Assembly (NCBI GenBank): GCA_025054575.1
Contig: JANWZN010000006.1
Span: 1 to 52,060 of the forward strand
Source: Geminicoccaceae bacterium
Lineage (GTDB): Bacteria; Pseudomonadota; Alphaproteobacteria; Geminicoccales; Geminicoccaceae
Direction: 5' to 3'
Length of the DNA: 52,060 nt
The notes under the pieces are model-generated. The model searched no databases and was not told where the DNA came from. It worked only from the letters and a program-made list of their open reading frames with translations. The position numbers were made by a program, and so were the translations under genes. Shown here one piece after another: positions 43,461 through 52,060 of the stretch (the stretch's first letter is position 1; every line of letters starts with the position of its first letter).

Positions 43461-44519
43461 ATGCCCCTGCATCGCATCGCGGTCATCCCGGGCGACGGGA
43501 TCGGCAAGGAGGTCGTGCCCGAGGGCCTGCGCTGCCTCGAGAAGGCGGCCGGCCGCTTCGGCTTCGCGCTCGAGTTCGCCGAGTTCGATTGGGGCTGCGG
43601 CTATTTCGAAAAGCACGGTCGCATGATGCCGGAGGACGGCATCGAGCGGCTGCGCGCCTTCGATGCGATCTTTCTGGGTGCGGTCGGTTGGCCCAGCGTG
43701 CCCGACCACGTCTCGCTCTGGGGCCTGTTGATCCCGATCCGCCGGCGCTTCGAGCAGTACGTGAACCTGCGGCCGGTGCGCCTCTTCGAGGGCGTGCGCT
43801 CTCCGCTCGCCAACAAGAAGCCGGGCGAGATCGACTTCTTGATCGTGCGCGAGAATTGCGAGGGCGAATATTCGGAGATCGGCGGTCGGCTCTACCAGGG
43901 CACCGAGGCCGAGATGGCGGTGCAGGAGAGCGTGTTCACCCGCCGCGGGGTGGACCGGATCTTGCGCTACGCCTTCGAGCTCGCCAAGCGTCGGCCGCGG
44001 CGGCATCTGACCTCGGCCACCAAATCGAACGGCATCATCCACACCATGCCGTTCTGGGACGAGCGGTTCCGGGCGATCTCGGCACTCTATCCCGAGGTGC
44101 AGATCAGCCAGTACCACATCGACATTCTGAGCGCGCACTTCGTGCGCTTCCCCGAGCGGTTCGACGTCGTGGTGGGCTCGAACCTGTTCGGCGACATCCT
44201 CTCCGACCTCGGCCCGGCGGTGACCGGCACGATCGGCATCGCCCCTTCCGCCAACCTCAACCCCGAGCGCGAATATCCCTCGATGTTCGAGCCGGTGCAC
44301 GGCAGTGCGCCCGACATCGCGGGCAAGAAGATCGCCAACCCGATCGGCCAGATCTGGTCGGGGGCGATGATGCTCGAGCATCTGGGCCATCCGCTCGCGG
44401 CCTCGGCGATCCTGGGTGCCATCGAGCGGGTGCTGGCCGCGGGGCGGGTGCTCACGCCCGACATGGGCGGCGAGGCCTCGACCGAGGAGCTCGGCAAGGC
44501 GATCGCGAGCGAGATCTGA
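43461..44519 (+). CDS. Tartrate dehydrogenase/D-malate dehydrogenase family (TtuC/DmlA)
   Basis: A 352-aa beta-decarboxylating dehydrogenase related to isopropylmalate dehydrogenase. Visible signatures: IAVIPGDGIGKEVVPEG, WGLLIPIRRRFEQYVNLRPV, the substrate loop RENCEGEYSEIGG, and GSNLFGDILSDLGPAVTGTI. The SLWGLLIPIR element is characteristic of tartrate/malate dehydrogenases rather than LeuB. It oxidises tartrate or decarboxylates D-malate using NAD and a divalent metal. The ATG at 43461 has AAGGA upstream. It starts a plus-strand pair with the cupin gene. Confidence 0.9.
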   Translation: MPLHRIAVIPGDGIGKEVVPEGLRCLEKAAGRFGFALEFAEFDWGCGYFEKHGRMMPEDGIERLRAFDAIFLGAVGWPSVPDHVSLWGLLIPIRRRFEQYVNLRPVRLFEGVRSPLANKKPGEIDFLIVRENCEGEYSEIGGRLYQGTEAEMAVQESVFTRRGVDRILRYAFELAKRRPRRHLTSATKSNGIIHTMPFWDERFRAISALYPEVQISQYHIDILSAHFVRFPERFDVVVGSNLFGDILSDLGPAVTGTIGIAPSANLNPEREYPSMFEPVHGSAPDIAGKKIANPIGQIWSGAMMLEHLGHPLAASAILGAIERVLAAGRVLTPDMGGEASTEELGKAIASEI

Positions 44520-44536
44520 GCCGCGCGGAGGGTGCG

Positions 44537-45016
44537 ATGGCCGAGCTGCCCGTCTTCCCGGCGTTCGTGGCGGCACCGGGGATCCACGAGACGATCCGCC
44601 TGCCGGGGCTCGGCATCGAGCACCATGTGCGCGTGCCCTCGGCTGCGACCGGCGGCCAATTGTGCCTGATCGAGGAGATCACGGCGCCGGGTGCGGGCCC
44701 GCCGCGTCACGTGCACAAGCTGCAGACCGAGGTCTTCGCCTTTCTCGAGGGCGACTATCTCGTCGAGATCGACGGCCAGAGCATGCCGGCACCGGCCGGC
44801 ACGGTGGTGGTGATCCCCCCGGGCCGGCCGCACGCCTTCAAGAACCGCGGGAGCACGCCCGGGCGGTTCCTGTTCTTGTTGACACCCGCCGGCGACACCG
44901 AGGGGTTCTTCCGCAAGCTCGCGGCGATCCTGGCCGAGGGCCCGCCCGATCCGGAGCGCCTCAACCGCGAGCTCGCGGCCTTCGGCTTCGAGGTGACCGG
45001 GCCGCCGATGGCCTAA
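44537..45016 (+). CDS. Cupin-domain protein
   Basis: A 159-aa single-cupin protein. Cupin motif 1 is GAGPPRHVHKLQTEVFAFLE followed by G, with two His and one Glu as metal ligands; motif 2 is PPGRPHAFKN. Substrate and reaction unknown. It follows the tartrate-dehydrogenase-like gene by 17 bases with GGAGGG before the ATG, so it is likely part of the same acid-catabolic unit. Confidence 0.82.
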   Translation: MAELPVFPAFVAAPGIHETIRLPGLGIEHHVRVPSAATGGQLCLIEEITAPGAGPPRHVHKLQTEVFAFLEGDYLVEIDGQSMPAPAGTVVVIPPGRPHAFKNRGSTPGRFLFLLTPAGDTEGFFRKLAAILAEGPPDPERLNRELAAFGFEVTGPPMA

Positions 45017-45029
45017 GTCGGGGCCTGCG

Positions 45030-45053
45030 CCCCCGGGCGGCCGCGGCCGGGGG
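45030..45053. terminator. GC-rich hairpin between convergent cupin and DUF1244 genes
   Basis: A nearly perfect 24-base palindrome (CCCCCGG ... CCGGGGG with two mismatched positions in the arms) fills the gap between the two convergent stops. There is no T-run, so this would be a weak or factor-assisted bidirectional terminator. Confidence 0.4.
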
Positions 45054-45386
45054 TCAGTGGCCCGGCGGGTGGCCGTGGGTGGCTTCGTAGGCCTTTTCGA
45101 AGACCTTCTGCTTCTCGGGCGTCGTCTCGGTCTGATGGCGCGCCTTCCACTCCTCGTAGGGCATGCCGTAGACGATCTCGCGCGCCGCCTCGTAGTCGAT
45201 CGCGAGACCCTGCTCCTGCGCCGCGGCCGCGTACCATTTGGCGAGGCAGTTGCGGCAGAAGCCGGCGAGGTTCATCAGATCGATGTTCTGCACGTCGGTG
45301 CGTTTGCGCAGATGCTCGACCAGCGTGCGGAAGACGGCGGCCTCGAGCTCGATCCGGGTCCGCTCGTCGATCGGGGGCACGGCCAT
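45054..45386 (-). CDS. DUF1244 family protein
   Basis: A 110-aa small helical protein of the DUF1244 (SMc04008-like) family, common in alphaproteobacteria. The signature LMNLAGFCRNCLAKWYAAAA (two close Cys) and YGMPYEEWKARHQTE are present. Function is unknown; the CxxC-like pair might bind metal. The ATG at 45386 has GAGGAGC upstream. Confidence 0.9.
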   Translation of the reverse strand: MAVPPIDERTRIELEAAVFRTLVEHLRKRTDVQNIDLMNLAGFCRNCLAKWYAAAAQEQGLAIDYEAAREIVYGMPYEEWKARHQTETTPEKQKVFEKAYEATHGHPPGH

Positions 45387-45439
45387 GGGCTGCTCCTCGG
45401 GCTTGCTCTGGCCAGGATATGGAGCGGCTTCGGCCCCGC

Positions 45440-47185
45440 TCAATCGGCCGCGAGGGCAGGCTCGGCACGTCCACGCTCGAAGAGGCCGGCGGCGTCGCGG
45501 GCGGCGACGTAGCCGAAGGTCATGGCGGGCCCGAGCGTGATCCCGCCACCGGGATAGTTGCCGCCCATGATGCTCGCCATGTCGTTGCCGCAGGCCCACA
45601 AGCCCGGGATCGGCCGGCCCTCGCGGTCGAGCACGCGGGCGCGGCCGTCGCAGCGCAGGCCCGCGAAGGTGCCGAGATCGCCCATCACGAGCCGCACGGC
45701 GTAGAAGGGCGGCACCTCGATCGGCCCCACGCACGGGTTGGGCCGCACCTCGGGATCGCCGAGATAGCGATTGTAGGCGGTGCGACCGCGACCGAAGGCC
45801 GGGTCCTCCCCGCGCCGGGCCGCCTCGTTGTAGGCGGCCACCGTGCGCTCGAGCGCGCTCCCGTCGATACCGCAGGCTCGGGCGAGCTCGGCCAGCGTGC
45901 GGCCGCGCCGCAGATAGAAGTTGCGCAGGGCGGGCCGGAGCGGGACCGGGAAGGGCTTGGCCCAGCCCAGGCCGTAGCGGCGGATCGTGCGGTGATCGGC
46001 CAGGAGCCAGGCGTGCGGCTCGCCCGGCAGGCCGCGGCAGGCCTCGAGCATGGCCTTGCAAAAATCGTGGTAGCTGTCGGCCTCGTTGCAGAAGCGGGTG
46101 CCGCGATCGGTCACCGCGATCACGCCCGGCTTCGCCCGGTCGACGAAATGCGGGAAGACGCCTTCGGTCCCGTCCTCGTGCGGGACGAGGCTCACCGGCA
46201 CCCAGGCGGCGGCAGCGGGGAGATCCTCGACCACAGCCGCACCGACGGCGGTCGCGAGGCGGATGCCGTCGCCGGTGTTCCCGGGGGGTGCGGGCGACCA
46301 GTGCTCGGCACCACTGGGCGCGTGCGGGAAGAGCCGGGCGCGGCGGACGCGGTCCTGCGGGAAGCCGCCCGTGGCGAGCACCACGCCGCGGCGCGCGCGC
46401 ACCTGCACGGTGCCGTCCCGGCGAAGGATCAGCGCGCCCGCTACCCTCCCCTCTTCGACCACGAGCTCGCTCGCCGGAGCTTCGGTCCAGATCGGGATGC
46501 CGAGGTCGAGCGCGCTCTTGAAGAGGCGGCCGGCGAGCGCGTTGCCGTTGGTGAGCCGCATCGCCCGGCCCCAGAGCAGGCGGTCGCGGGCGTAGCGGGC
46601 GAACAGCCGCAGCACGTAGAGGGCCGAGACCGGCGAACGGGCGACGTTGAAGAAGTGCAAGAGCTCCTTACCCGAGCCGATCATCATGCCGAGCACGGTG
46701 AGCTCGGGCAGAGGCGGGCGAAGGCGCGCGATCGCCGCTCCCAAGGTGCGGCCGTCGAAGGGCTCGGCGACGATCGAGCGACCGCCCGCGAGCCCGCCCG
46801 GGGCATCGGGGTGGTAGTCGGAGAAGTGTGGGCCCAAAAGGAAGCGGAGGCTCGTGCGCGCCTCGAGGAAGGCCACCATCGCGGGCCCGTGCTCGAGAAA
46901 GGCGTCGACCCGCTCGGGGTCGAAATGGTTGCCGGTCTCGTGCCGGAGATAGGTGCGGGCGGCTTCTTTGGTGTCGAGGATCCCGGCGGCGCGGGCCTGC
47001 GGCGAGCAGGGGATCCAGAGCCAGCCGCCCGAGCGGGCGGTGGTGCCGCCCACGAGCGGTTCCTTTTCGACGACCAGCACCTCGAGGCCGAGCAGCCGTG
47101 CGGTGAGGGCCGCCGCCATGCCGCCGGCACCCGATCCGACGACGAGCAGATCGCAGATGGTTTCGCCCTCGTCCGCGCGTGCCAC
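45440..47185 (-). CDS. FAD-dependent oxidoreductase, KstD/fumarate-reductase family
   Basis: A 581-aa flavoprotein. The FAD-binding motif GSGAGG (17-22) with Glu40, GGTTARSGGWLW (46-57) and the closing CGNDMASIMGG plus NYPGGGITLGPAMTFGYVAA match 3-ketosteroid-1-dehydrogenase-like enzymes. The Tyr in NYPGGG lies where KstD has a catalytic Tyr. No other steroid genes are nearby, so the natural substrate may be another enoyl or keto compound. Start is a GTG at 47185 with a G-rich leader. The gene is 53 bases upstream of the DUF1244 gene in the same direction. Confidence 0.85.
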   Translation of the reverse strand: MARADEGETICDLLVVGSGAGGMAAALTARLLGLEVLVVEKEPLVGGTTARSGGWLWIPCSPQARAAGILDTKEAARTYLRHETGNHFDPERVDAFLEHGPAMVAFLEARTSLRFLLGPHFSDYHPDAPGGLAGGRSIVAEPFDGRTLGAAIARLRPPLPELTVLGMMIGSGKELLHFFNVARSPVSALYVLRLFARYARDRLLWGRAMRLTNGNALAGRLFKSALDLGIPIWTEAPASELVVEEGRVAGALILRRDGTVQVRARRGVVLATGGFPQDRVRRARLFPHAPSGAEHWSPAPPGNTGDGIRLATAVGAAVVEDLPAAAAWVPVSLVPHEDGTEGVFPHFVDRAKPGVIAVTDRGTRFCNEADSYHDFCKAMLEACRGLPGEPHAWLLADHRTIRRYGLGWAKPFPVPLRPALRNFYLRRGRTLAELARACGIDGSALERTVAAYNEAARRGEDPAFGRGRTAYNRYLGDPEVRPNPCVGPIEVPPFYAVRLVMGDLGTFAGLRCDGRARVLDREGRPIPGLWACGNDMASIMGGNYPGGGITLGPAMTFGYVAARDAAGLFERGRAEPALAAD

Positions 47186-47275
47186 GATCGATCGCCCCCC
47201 GCCGCGAGGAAGCGCGGCGCCTGCGGTCGGGTCAAGCGCGCCCGCGCAGGCGCGGTCTTCGTTTCCGTCGCGAGC

Positions 47276-50089
47276 TCAGCCCTGCAGGCGGGGGAGCAGA
47301 AGGATCTCGAGCCGGCGCTCGGGTGCGAGCCAGGTGGCGGCGAGCTCGGCGAGGTCCTCGCGGCTCCAGCTCGCGAGATCCCGCTCCAACCGCTGCGGCC
47401 GCTCGAGCTTGAAGGAATGCGCGTGGCGGCCGGTGAGCACGCCGTCGAGCCAGAAGCCGTTCGAGGCCAGGATCCGCGGCAGCCGGGCCCGGCGCGGCTC
47501 GACGATCCGCGCGAGCTCCTCGGCGGTCGGTCCCTCCGTGCGCAGCCGCTCGAGGAGTTCGGCGAGCTGCGGGCGGATCTCGCGGATGCGGTCGGCGGGC
47601 AGATCGAGCTGGACGACGAGCCGACCGCGGCCGGGGACCGCGAGCGAGGCGGCATGCGCCACGCGCGGCGAATAGGTTGCCCCGAGGCGCTCGCGAACGA
47701 GCTCACGGACCCGCTCGCGCAGGACGTCGGCCAAGAGCTCGAGCCCGAGCGCCGAGCGCGGGTCGCGGCCGTCGGTGGTCTGCTGGTAGACGAGCAGGAT
47801 CGCCTGATCGGCCGCACCGTCGTGCAGGAGCTCGGCCGTGCCGGTGGGGATCGTGGCGGGCGCGGGCGGGGCGGCCGCGGCAGGTGCGCGCGGCGGCAGA
47901 TGGCCGAGCGTGCGGGCGACCGCGTCGATCACGGCCTCGGGCTCGACCTCGCCCACGATCGCGACGTCGATCGGGCCCGTTGCGATCTCGGCTGTGAGCC
48001 AGGCGCGCAGCTCCTCGAGCGTGCGGGCCTCGGCCTGGGCGCGCTCGGGCAGGCCGTAGCGCGGATCGCCCCGGTTCAAGAGCCGTGCTACGGGCCCGTC
48101 GAGCGCCGCGCCGGCGACCGATTCGAGCCGGCGATAGCTGCTCTCGAGGCGACGGCGCCAGGCCGGCAGGACGTCGGGGCGCAACCCCGGATCCTCGAGC
48201 TGGGCGCGGGCGAGGACGAGAGCGGTGAGGAGCTGGCTCGGGCTCGCCTCGATCGCGAGCTGGAGGGCGTCCTCCTGGATCGAGAAGGAAGCGCGGATGC
48301 GCTTGTCGGCGAGGAAGCGGGCGAGCTCCTCGGCCGAATGACGGCCGAGCCCGCCGCCCAGAAAGGCTTCCTCGGCCAGCATGTCGAGGCCCGGCTGGTC
48401 GAGCGGCAGGCCCTGCCGGCCGCGGCCGAAGCGGATCGTGGCGCGGACCGTGTCGGCCTCGAAGGTCGTGGGCTTGACGTCGAGGCGGACACCGTTGGCG
48501 AAGGTCACCGCGGTGACGTCGAGCTCGGAAAGCCGGGTGTGGGTCGCGATCGGCGCCGGCTCCGCGGCCGGCGCATAGGCCAGCGCGATGCTCGCGATCG
48601 GCTCGGGCGGGGCGAGCGCGATCGTCTGCGAGCGACGCCAGGCGGCCTCGACTTCGGCGGCGAGCCCCCCTTCCCCGGCGGCCGGCGCTTCCGGCAGCAC
48701 GAGCTCGACGAGCGGTCCCGAGCCCGAAAAGAGCCGCTCGATCGCGGCCGCGAGGCTCGCTTCGTCGATCGTGGGCGCGAGCTCCTCGAACAGCGCGAGC
48801 TCGGCCTCGGGGGCCAAGAGCACGCGCTCGTAGCGGGCGGAGCGCAAGATCGCCTCGGCGAGCCCGCGGGAGGCACGGGTGGACGCGGTGCGGATCCGGT
48901 CCTCGAGGGCGGCGCGCCGCACCGCGAGGGCTTCTTCCCGTTCGGAAGCGAGCACCCCGTAGGTGCGCAGCCGGCGCAGCTCCTGCTCGAGGCTCGCCAC
49001 TGCCTCGGCCCAGCGGTCGGGCTCGATCGCAGCGCGCAGGATGGTTTCCTCGGCGATCTCGCGCCAGCTGTCGCTCGCCATCGAGGCGCCCGTGAAGGGT
49101 GCCTCGGGCCGGGCGGCGATCCGCTCGAGCCGGCGCTCGAGGGCGTGCTCGACGACGAGCTCGGCCAGCGCCTCGGCCCGCAGCGCGCGCGAATCGGGGC
49201 GCGGGTCGTAAGGCCGGGTGAAGCTCACGGCGAGGCCGGCGGGCAGCCCCTTTTCGACCGCGACGCGGACGGCGAGGCCGCGCGCCGGCGGCGTGCCGGC
49301 TTCGATCGCGGGTGGCGGCGCCTCGCGGCGCGGCAAGGAGGAGAAATGCGCGGCGATGCGCTCGGCCACGGCTGCGGGCTCGACCTCGCCCGCGACCGCG
49401 ACGATCATCCGATCGGGCCTGTAGGCGCGGCGATAGAGCTCGAGCAGCCGCTCGCGCGGGGCGCTGCGGATCACCTCGGGCTCGCCGATCGGCAGCCGCT
49501 CGGGCACGAGCGTCTCGGGCAGGCGAAAGGCAAGCGATTCCTCGAACAGCCGCTGGCGCGGCGTGGCACGGAGGCGGGCTTCCGAAAGGACCACACCGCG
49601 CTCGGCCTCGAGCTCGGCTTCGGGGACGGTGAGGCCGGCGGCCATCTCGGCGAGCACGAAGAGGGCGGTGTCGAGCCCCGAGGCGGTCGCCCGCGGCAGC
49701 TCGAGCATGAAGACCGTGGTCTCGAAATCGACCCGGGCGTTGGTATCGGCGCCGAAGGAGAGGCCCTCGCGCTCGAGCAGCGGCAGAAGCTCGCCCGGCG
49801 GGATGCGCTCGGACCCGCGAAAGGCCATGTGCTCCAAGAGATGGGCGAGGCCGCGCTCGTCCTCGCGCTCGAACAGCGAGCCGAACTCGACCATGAGCCG
49901 CAAGCTGGCACCACCGGGCGGGGTGGCGTTCGGCACGACCGCCCAGCGCAGGCCGTTGTCGAGCCGGCCCCAGTGGATGCGCGGGTCGGGCTCGGGCAGA
50001 TCGGGCGCGCGCACGGGCCACGGGGCCTCGGCCGCGACGGCGAGCGCACTCGCGAGCCAGACGGCGAGGAGCAGGAGCCCGGCGCGCAA
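47276..50089 (-). CDS. Secreted M16 zinc metallopeptidase (insulinase family)
   Basis: A 937-aa M16B peptidase with two M16 halves. The active site HLLEH is at 83-87 (inverted zinc motif) and the third ligand Glu163 in EAERGVVLSE sits 77 residues on. The second half lacks the zinc motif, as usual, but keeps the ATYSPRV Arg/Tyr element. A signal peptide (MRAGLLLLAVWLASALAVAA) supports a TTG start at 50089; RBS is weak and an earlier CTG overlapping the upstream stop is an alternative. It follows an oligopeptide-type binding protein gene, suggesting peptide breakdown and uptake in the periplasm. Confidence 0.88.
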   Translation of the reverse strand: MRAGLLLLAVWLASALAVAAEAPWPVRAPDLPEPDPRIHWGRLDNGLRWAVVPNATPPGGASLRLMVEFGSLFEREDERGLAHLLEHMAFRGSERIPPGELLPLLEREGLSFGADTNARVDFETTVFMLELPRATASGLDTALFVLAEMAAGLTVPEAELEAERGVVLSEARLRATPRQRLFEESLAFRLPETLVPERLPIGEPEVIRSAPRERLLELYRRAYRPDRMIVAVAGEVEPAAVAERIAAHFSSLPRREAPPPAIEAGTPPARGLAVRVAVEKGLPAGLAVSFTRPYDPRPDSRALRAEALAELVVEHALERRLERIAARPEAPFTGASMASDSWREIAEETILRAAIEPDRWAEAVASLEQELRRLRTYGVLASEREEALAVRRAALEDRIRTASTRASRGLAEAILRSARYERVLLAPEAELALFEELAPTIDEASLAAAIERLFSGSGPLVELVLPEAPAAGEGGLAAEVEAAWRRSQTIALAPPEPIASIALAYAPAAEPAPIATHTRLSELDVTAVTFANGVRLDVKPTTFEADTVRATIRFGRGRQGLPLDQPGLDMLAEEAFLGGGLGRHSAEELARFLADKRIRASFSIQEDALQLAIEASPSQLLTALVLARAQLEDPGLRPDVLPAWRRRLESSYRRLESVAGAALDGPVARLLNRGDPRYGLPERAQAEARTLEELRAWLTAEIATGPIDVAIVGEVEPEAVIDAVARTLGHLPPRAPAAAAPPAPATIPTGTAELLHDGAADQAILLVYQQTTDGRDPRSALGLELLADVLRERVRELVRERLGATYSPRVAHAASLAVPGRGRLVVQLDLPADRIREIRPQLAELLERLRTEGPTAEELARIVEPRRARLPRILASNGFWLDGVLTGRHAHSFKLERPQRLERDLASWSREDLAELAATWLAPERRLEILLLPRLQG

Positions 50090-50148
50090 CGGGCGGCCGG
50101 GACCGGCCGAGGAGGAGCGGGGCCGCGCGCGCGGCGCGGCCCGTCCGC

Positions 50149-51726
50149 TCAGGACTTGAAGCGGGCCCAGGCGAATTGCGGGCTGTCGTTCGGTTCGATC
50201 GGCATCTCGATCTTGTCGCGGAGCGCCCATGTGATGACCTGATGGTGGAGCGGGACGTAGACTAGATCGTCCTTCACGATCTTCCAGGCCTCGGCGATCA
50301 AGGCGTCTCGCTTGGCGAGGTCGATCGTGGTCTCCATGGCCGCGGTCAGCTCGTCGACGCGCGGGTTGCTGTAGCCCGTGTGGTTCCACCCCCCACCGGT
50401 CTTGTAGAGGAAGTTGAAGACGTAGTGGCTGTCGAGCGTGGGCACGCCCCAGCCCAGCATGTAGAAATCCTGCTCCTTGTTCTGCAGCTCTTTGAAATGG
50501 ATCGTCTTGCTCTGCGAGCGGAGCTGGACCTTGATGCCGGCGCGGGCGAGCATGGCGGTGATCGCCTGGCAGATCGCTTCGTCGTTGATGTAGCGATCGT
50601 TCGGGCAGGAGAGCGCCACCTCGAAGCCGTCCGGATAGCCGGCCTCGGCCAATAGCGACTTGGCCTTGGCGAGATCGAAGGGCAGCCGCTGGTCGAGCTC
50701 TTTGGTGAAGCCGTGCACGCCCGGGGCGGTGATGATGCCGGCCGGGGCCGCGAGCCCGCGCATCACCTTGCTCTTGATGGCCTCGATGTCGATCGCGCGG
50801 TAGACCGCCTCGCGCACGCGCTTGTCGGCGAACGGGTTCTTGCCCTTGACATTGGACGCCCGCAGCTCCGGCCGGGCGATGTCCATGCCCAGAAAGATCG
50901 TGCGGATCTGCGGGGTCTGCAGGACCTTCAAGCCGGGTGTCGCCCGCAGCCGCTCGATGTCCTGCAAGGGCGGGTCGAGGACGAAGTCGAGCTCGCCCGA
51001 GAGCAGGGCCGCCACCCGGGTCGCGTCGTTCTTGATCGGCGTGTAGACGACCTCGTCGACATTGTGCGGCTGTTGCGCGAGGCCCCACCAGTCGGGGTTC
51101 TTCTCGAGCACGGTGCGCACGTCGGGCTCGCGGCGGACGAGCTTGAAGGGCCCGGTGCCGTTGGCGTTGCGCACGGCGAAGGTCTCTTCGCCACCTTTGA
51201 AGTTCTGGGGCTTGGTGACGTTGTGCTTCTCGGCCCAGCCCTTGTCCATGATGTGGACCTCGGTGAGCTGGTTCGGCAGGATCGGGTTCGGCCCCTTGCC
51301 GGTGACGATCCGCACCGTGCCCGCATCCGTGGCGTAGACCTCGGTGACCGAGGTCAAATAGCCCTTGAAGTCGGAGGTCTCCGAGCGCGCCCGCTCGATC
51401 GAGAAGACGACGTCCTCGGCGTCGAAGCTCGCGCCGTCGTGGAAGCGCACACCTTGGCGGAGCTTGAACTCCCAGACCGTGGGCTCGATCGCCTTCCACT
51501 CGGTGGCGAGCGAGGGCACGAGCTTGAGTTCGTGGTCGCGGTTGATCAAGGGCTCGTAGAATTGCTGGCCCATGGTGTTGGTCGGGCCCTCGTTCTGGGC
51601 GTGCGGGTCCATGGTCAAGGCGTCGCCCTGGCTCGACCAGCGCAAGACGTTCTTGGCCGAGGCCGTGCTCGTCTCTCCGATCAGGAGCACGAGGAGCGCC
51701 GTCCCGCCCAACAGCAGCGTGCGCAT
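50149..51726 (-). CDS. Peptide/nickel-type ABC binding protein (SBP_bac_5)
   Basis: A 525-aa periplasmic binding protein with a signal peptide in the first ~27 residues (cleavage after ASA). Family signatures: WEFKLRQGVRFHDGASFDAE, NGTGPFKLVRREPDVRTVLE and a C-terminal YVPLHHQVITWALRD. Such proteins serve Dpp/Opp-type importers. No permease or ATPase gene of that type is in the window, so it acts with subunits elsewhere. The ATG at 51726 has GGGGAGGGATC upstream, preferable to codons further up that lack similarity. Confidence 0.9.
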   Translation of the reverse strand: MRTLLLGGTALLVLLIGETSTASAKNVLRWSSQGDALTMDPHAQNEGPTNTMGQQFYEPLINRDHELKLVPSLATEWKAIEPTVWEFKLRQGVRFHDGASFDAEDVVFSIERARSETSDFKGYLTSVTEVYATDAGTVRIVTGKGPNPILPNQLTEVHIMDKGWAEKHNVTKPQNFKGGEETFAVRNANGTGPFKLVRREPDVRTVLEKNPDWWGLAQQPHNVDEVVYTPIKNDATRVAALLSGELDFVLDPPLQDIERLRATPGLKVLQTPQIRTIFLGMDIARPELRASNVKGKNPFADKRVREAVYRAIDIEAIKSKVMRGLAAPAGIITAPGVHGFTKELDQRLPFDLAKAKSLLAEAGYPDGFEVALSCPNDRYINDEAICQAITAMLARAGIKVQLRSQSKTIHFKELQNKEQDFYMLGWGVPTLDSHYVFNFLYKTGGGWNHTGYSNPRVDELTAAMETTIDLAKRDALIAEAWKIVKDDLVYVPLHHQVITWALRDKIEMPIEPNDSPQFAWARFKS

Positions 51727-51835
51727 CGCGATCCCTCCCCTTGCCATCCTCGCCGCGTGCGCCGTTCGCCGCGGACCCTCCGACCAGCCTGCGCCCGGCT
51801 CGGGCGGTGTCAAGCGGGCCCCGCGTCGATCGGTC

Positions 51836-51865
51836 TTGGGATCGGCTCGGGCTCCAGGTTATGAT
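51836..51865 (+). promoter_or_regulatory. Candidate promoter for a gene running off the window end
   Basis: TTGGGA (51836-51841) and TATGAT (51860-51865) are 18 bases apart on the plus strand, with four and five consensus matches. It faces away from the binding-protein gene and towards the frame that opens at 51905. Confidence 0.4.
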
Positions 51866-51904
51866 GCGCCGAATTGCCGGTCCGGGAGCGAGGGAGAACG
51901 GCCG

Positions 51905-52060
51905 ATGCGGCGCGCCTCGCGGCCGCTGCTCTCGGCCTCGCTCGCTGGGCCCGCCCGGGCCGCGTTCCGATCGAACCCGAGGCCCTCTGCGGCCCGGACC
52001 GCCGCGGCCGGTCCCGATGGCTCGGCTCGCCCGCGCGGGTCAGCCGCCGTCCGCCGCCTC
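51905..52060 (+). CDS. Possible 5' end of a gene, cut by the window edge
   Basis: An ATG at 51905 with GAGGGAGAACG upstream opens a frame that stays open to the end (52 codons). The translation (MRRASRPLLSASLAGPARAA ...) is Arg/Ala/Pro-rich and could be a poor signal peptide or simply non-coding. A candidate promoter precedes it. No family can be named. Confidence 0.25.
   Translation, partial: MRRASRPLLSASLAGPARAAFRSNPRPSAARTAAAGPDGSARPRGSAAVRRL

Noticed and set aside
45419-50242. A 1600-codon plus-strand open frame
   Set aside because: It is antisense to the DUF1244, KstD-like and M16 genes, with no recognisable domain; a GC-content artefact.

Overview
The window is 52 kb of very GC-rich, densely packed bacterial chromosome. 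The gene families (a PuuE-type allantoinase, tctCBA, a ribose/fructose-type sugar ABC transporter beside an IlvD/Edd sugar-acid dehydratase, a DUF1244 protein, an HpnK/YdjC-like deacetylase, a YjbE-type TerC protein, and the CFA synthase) and frequent GTG/TTG starts suggest an alphaproteobacterium, probably Rhodospirillales-like. That placement is inference. I saw no rRNA, tRNA, CRISPR array, phage genes or transposase.

Layout. 1-8.5 kb: OmpA-domain protein, TerC protein, heme-utilisation-type PNPOx/DUF2470 protein, MBL hydrolase, AlaX editing protein, an orphan PotA-like ATPase, a GNAT enzyme, then a catabolic trio (PuuE, RraA-like, SAF domain). 8.5-15.6 kb (minus strand): an Alg8-like glycosyltransferase and an Alg44-like PilZ/HlyD protein, followed by CFA synthase, an alpha/beta hydrolase and a 702-aa AsmA-like envelope protein. 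A response regulator diverges from this row. 16.5-19.9 kb: panE-like reductase, exonuclease III and a GT2 glycosyltransferase. 20.4-25.4 kb: the stress operon prkA-yeaH-spoVR with a candidate promoter about 400 nt upstream. 25.6-29.9 kb: tctC-tctB-tctA, with tctA frameshifted, then an MFS exporter. 29.9-31.4 kb: a Tat-exported alkaline phosphatase with a clear intrinsic terminator. 31.6-37.1 kb: SDR and GtrA converge on a GtrB-like/GT39/methyltransferase operon, with an HpnK-like deacetylase diverging from it. 37.1-44.5 kb: a sugar/sugar-acid catabolic locus (sugar ABC transporter, IlvD-type dehydratase, MFS, tartrate/malate-type dehydrogenase). 44.5-51.7 kb: cupin, DUF1244 protein, KstD-like flavoprotein, M16 peptidase and an oligopeptide-type binding protein.

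The strongest candidate for a poorly described system is the Alg8/Alg44-like pair at 13.0-15.6 kb. It keeps the catalytic residues of the alginate polymerase and the c-di-GMP-binding residues of its PilZ partner. None of the other alginate genes are in the window, and it sits beside lipid and envelope genes instead. Other points worth checking are the tctA frameshift, a possible leaderless 46-aa membrane peptide at 40.1 kb with its own promoter and hairpin, a 297-nt antisense overlap between a methyltransferase and gtrA, and a degenerate duplication of the spoVR 3' end.

Six adjacent gene pairs are joined by four-base start/stop overlaps (GTGA, ATGA or TTGA), so translational coupling appears to be a habit of this genome.
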